64,000 nucleotides of DNA from assembly GCA_050084985.1 (NCBI GenBank), contig JBITNC010000001.1, positions 81,406,001-81,470,000 on the forward strand, given 5' to 3'. The DNA is from Nageia nagi (Eukaryota > Pinophyta). The position numbers and the translations under genes were made by a program. Of the stretch, positions 60,830 through 64,000 are shown in pieces. The notes beneath the pieces are model-generated. The model did not search any database. It saw only the letters and a program-made list of their open reading frames with translations, and was not told the DNA's origin. Position 1 is the first letter of the stretch. Each line of letters opens with the position of its first letter.

Positions 60830-62492
60830 AATACGAGCCATGTAGTCCAACTATGCACGTGGTCGTAGACTTTTTTCTAACATTGGATGAGAGGGGATAG
60901 CTAGAGGCATCTAGGCTCAACCATTTGAGGGGGATCATGTGCATCTAATGTGACAAGTACTTTATAAATTCCCCTATAGAGCATTGTTGTGATGACACCA
61001 ACATGTTTCACCTACCAATGGGTGAGATTACTATCACCCTTATTGATATCCATCACATTTTGTAGATACTTGTGAAGGGTGCACTTATACAATGGGCTAC
61101 ACTGACTATGGTTGAGATGGAGGATCAATGCTATTGGATAAAAAGGGTGAGGCACTACTAACAGCAGAAGAAGGATGCACTCCTTCATAATACAGTATAC
61201 ATGCCCCCAAAGGAGATTGACTTCACGTGATATTTTAGGCTCTATGTAGTCATTCTTATCGACATTATACTTTCTAGCAATAAGAATCATGAGTGCTTCT
61301 ATACTAGGTTCATTCTCATAGTGTAAGCGATATGCCTTTGCAAGGAAAGATATGCATGGGCACCTTGTATTTTAGCCATGTTACATAGGGATCTTCATAG
61401 TTTTGTATCTATGAAGAAGGGTAGCAAGATTGTTTCCCATTCATTTATTCTTCAAGCCTAGGAATACAAGCATATCAGTGTGGTTTGCACTTATCTTCCT
61501 ATGGTGACATGGGCGAACATGCTTCACTAGTTTCTATGGTAGACAACGAAACGGGTAGGTGTGAATCAAGGATTCAAGTAGTTCCAGAGATTATTAGACC
61601 TTTTGCATAATGTATATTTAGTTTCGAACCCATATTTTGACTTGATTGGTTGGGATGATTCGAATGATGAGCTATCATGGAGAATGAATGCATGCCATAT
61701 CTAGGGTAATAAGCAGGTGACCAAATACTACCATCCACTTTGGGTGTTGAGACACTTCAACTTGACTCAAGATATTCCTATGCCAAGGGTGTGGTCGATT
61801 GTGGCTATAGACTATTACTATTGAGTGATTCCATTAAGGTTCATGATTGTACCAAAGTGGAGCGCAATGGATCGCACTAAAGAAACACACCCCTAGGGTA
61901 CCCACACCTTTTCATTAGTATACTCCCAAGTATCAATGATGTTGGGACACAATGAGGCCTATCCCATTAGGCCTTGAGGATGAGAAGGGGGATGAGGAGA
62001 AGATAGAGATAGTAGGAGAGGATGCCATGGATGTGGGTGATGCTCCACCATGTACTCAACGAATAAATCCATATGCACCATCTTCTTTGAGAGTTGTAGC
62101 TCCTCTGACGGAAACCTCAGATATACCTAGACTCTAGGAATTTGGTTTATGAACCTATTTTTGAGGAGTAATATTGACGATAAATTATTTATGACACAAG
62201 GTTGTATACTCAGATAATGATGCTACAGGCACAGGTGGTAAGCCTACACTTACAATTAAAGGCTCAGGATGACTAGATAGGTATCCTATAGATAGAGACA
62301 CTATAGGTGCTTCCACATGTGATGCGACACCAAGAGTTTAAGAGGCTCCAAAACCTGATCACACTGAAGGATAATCAACTCCTTCAATTTATACATACAT
62401 TAGCTACTATATCTGCTAGTCAGTCAAGGTTTAGGTCCAGGAGTAGGACCCAACATCCATTTTTGGGTCAGAGTTCCCATGGGGGAAACTAG
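60830..62492 (+). pseudogene. Plant mobile domain (MAIN/MAIL-like) pseudogene
   Basis: One frame from about 60880 to 61940 follows the plant mobile domain: 'LDERG', then near 61006 the hallmark 'FHLPMGEITITLIDIHHIL', 'GALIQWATLT' and, near 61738, 'LWVLRHFNLTQDIP'. Two frameshifts (near 61950 and 62200) lead to an acidic stretch and a C-terminal Gln-rich, coiled-coil-like tail ending in an Arg/Ser-rich segment at TAA 62490-62492. Arabidopsis MAIN and MAIL1 act in heterochromatin silencing and meristem maintenance, and many mobile-domain copies are carried by transposons. TAG stops interrupt the domain and the tail (three in the tail where Gln fits). There is no sign that this copy is functional. 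Confidence 0.72.
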
Positions 62493-62569
62493 ATTTATGT
62501 ATCAATGATATATTTTGTTATGGATTTATTATAGAAATATGTTTTATTACCTGTGGATACATGATATAG

Positions 62570-62573
<4 letters not shown>

Positions 62574-62648
<75 letters not shown>

Positions 62649-62689
62649 GTCTATGTATATATGTATGTATGTGTGTGTGTGTGTGTGTG
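62574..62689. repeat. (TTA)n followed by (TATG)n and (TG)n microsatellites
   Basis: About 24 TTA/ATT units (62574-62646) pass into 'tatgtatgtatg' and about ten TG units. Open frames of poly-Tyr or poly-Ile across it are artefacts. Confidence 0.97.
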
Positions 62690-63439
62690 CATGCGCATGT
62701 GCATTTGGTTATGCTATGATGTTTGCTTTTTAATTCATTAGAACTATGTTTGAATTTTGATATGTTCATTTTAATTTTTTGCAAGTAAAATGAAATACAA
62801 CAAAGATAAACTAATAAGGGATAAACATGTGAAGTCTAAATTTTGAACCACATATTTAACAAAGATAAGCTTAAAATGATCAAATACATGATAAACAAGT
62901 TATACACATGATAATTTCATTAAGCATGATCATACGAAAGATGAGAAAAAAGAGAAAAAATCACATCAAATTTGAACATAATAGAGTGGTAGTGTTGGAA
63001 TACAGCGGCATCGCTCATGTAAGAGGAAAAACTGGGTACTCAAGGAATATACACAGCACAACCTAATTAACAAAAAAAGACCTAAAATTCAACAAAGGAA
63101 AAGAGAAACACATTTTATAGGCTAGTATCTAATTCATTAAATTTACTACATATTTTACTAGAAAGATATGGAAAAGGGTAAACATATACACATTTTCATA
63201 ATAAAGTGCATAAATGGAAGATGTGAGATCAAAATTTTGACTAAATAATTCTACAAGAAGAGTGGCAACATTGAATTCTAATGCTATTGCCTAGTTATAG
63301 GAATGGGAAAACATACAATTTAACATGATTCATTGCAAAATAGGACTAAAAATGAAAAAGAAGAATACAAAAGGGAAATATGATAAAACATTGTATGAAA
63401 TAGCCCAAACACCATCAATATGAAGGATTATACCTGGAA
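62690..63439. other. AT-rich spacer, no gene seen
   Basis: Non-coding DNA between the mobile-domain pseudogene and the minus-strand gag fragment. Confidence 0.5.
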
Positions 63440-64000
63440 CTGGAGGTTATTAAGCTTCTTGTTATGGTTGTGGTTATGGGATTCTCACATTATTGGTCTA
63501 TAATTTCTTTCCATCATCATCAAGTTTCGCTTTTTTGAATTATGGAAATGGATTGTTGAATATTATTAGCCTTTGATTTTGAGGATGTATCAGACTATCA
63601 TATACTGGTTTAAACTTGTGTTGCTACAAAATTTCATCTGAAACTTCATGGTCAAATTTAAATTTACACTTGTTAGGTAACTCTTGGATTATAGTTTTGA
63701 GATGACTACATTCTTTTGTGGCATGATCGACTCTTGTATGGAAATTACAAAAGAGGCGTACTTGATAGTCTTGAGGTTTTATGTAGGGGGGACCTTTCAT
63801 TGGTGGATAATGGACCAAGTTCATGGATACTAATGCATCTAAGACCTCACTAATATCCTCATGGAACTTAGTATACTACCTATGTTTTTTAGGTTTCCAA
63901 ACTTTGATATCATCATGGTTGATACAAGCTATCATTTTCACTTCAAGCTCATGGTGATAGGTCTTTCAAGGTTTATTAGGAGAGGATAAGGTTTGGACTA
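63440..64000 (-). pseudogene. gypsy (Tat-like) gag fragment, runs off the window
   Basis: The minus strand reads 'VLDALVSMNLVHYPPMKGPP' (near 63830), then a knuckle-like 'CNFHTRVDHATKECSHLKT' near 63730, in which Cys-His stands for Cys-Cys as in Tat gag proteins, followed by 'HEVSDEIL' and a stop. A TAG-rich continuation with Pro/Gln character goes to about 63440. The upstream part of gag lies beyond 64000. Confidence 0.65.

Noticed and set aside
62515-62784. Open frames on both strands with poly-Tyr or poly-Ile and Cys/Ala repeats
   Set aside because: They are translations of the TTA and TG microsatellites.

Overview
The window is nuclear DNA of a land plant, most likely a seed plant with a large, repeat-rich genome. 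The evidence is one spliced plant-specific gene with short GT-AG introns surrounded by AT-rich, heavily decayed retrotransposons of known plant lineages: Ty1/copia, chromovirus-type Ty3/gypsy, a Tat-like gypsy primed by tRNA-Asp, an L1-type LINE, a possible CACTA element and a plant-mobile-domain gene. There is no bacterial-style operon and I saw no tRNA or rRNA gene. I do not name a species.

Layout. 1-780 holds two interleaved minisatellites (111 bp and 135 bp). 1141-2703 is a possible non-autonomous CACTA-like element. 3300-5950 is a LINE ORF2 relic. 6224-6950 is a 284-bp tandem repeat. 7860-9708 is the only intact gene: a six-exon VAN3-binding/FORKED-like protein (377 aa) with an auxin-canalisation domain and a C-terminal PH-like domain. 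11258-17641 is a copia element with both LTRs. 17647-27631 is an older element, probably on the minus strand, split by a second copia (18675-26029). That copia's gag is itself split by a 1.1-kb element with terminal inverted repeats (20314-21413), so three insertions are stacked. 32034-35735 is a gag-less chromovirus with two 389-bp LTRs, followed by a copia integrase fragment.

36530-58779 is a Tat-like gypsy of about 15.6 kb (long 5' LTR, tRNA-Asp primer site, gag, protease, RT, archaeal-type RNase H, integrase, long 3' region with an antisense reading frame and minisatellites). A complete 6.6-kb gypsy (47127-53758) has inserted into its 3' region, and its 3' LTR is truncated. 60830-62492 is a plant-mobile-domain (MAIN/MAIL-like) pseudogene. 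63440-64000 is a minus-strand gag zinc-knuckle fragment running off the window.

The strongest whole-window pattern is how the mobile coding sequences died. Their stops fall mostly as TAG, TGA or TAA where the families have Gln, Arg or Trp, as expected from C-to-T decay of methylated CAG, CGA, CAA and CCA. Other points worth a second look are the antisense frame in the Tat element, the 71-bp array inside a copia LTR that differs in copy number between the two LTRs, the TIR element with a possible second copy, telobox-like motifs just upstream of the TATA boxes in two unrelated LTR families, and a mobile-domain gene next to an opposite-strand gag. All boundaries are from reading by eye; no alignment or database search was run.
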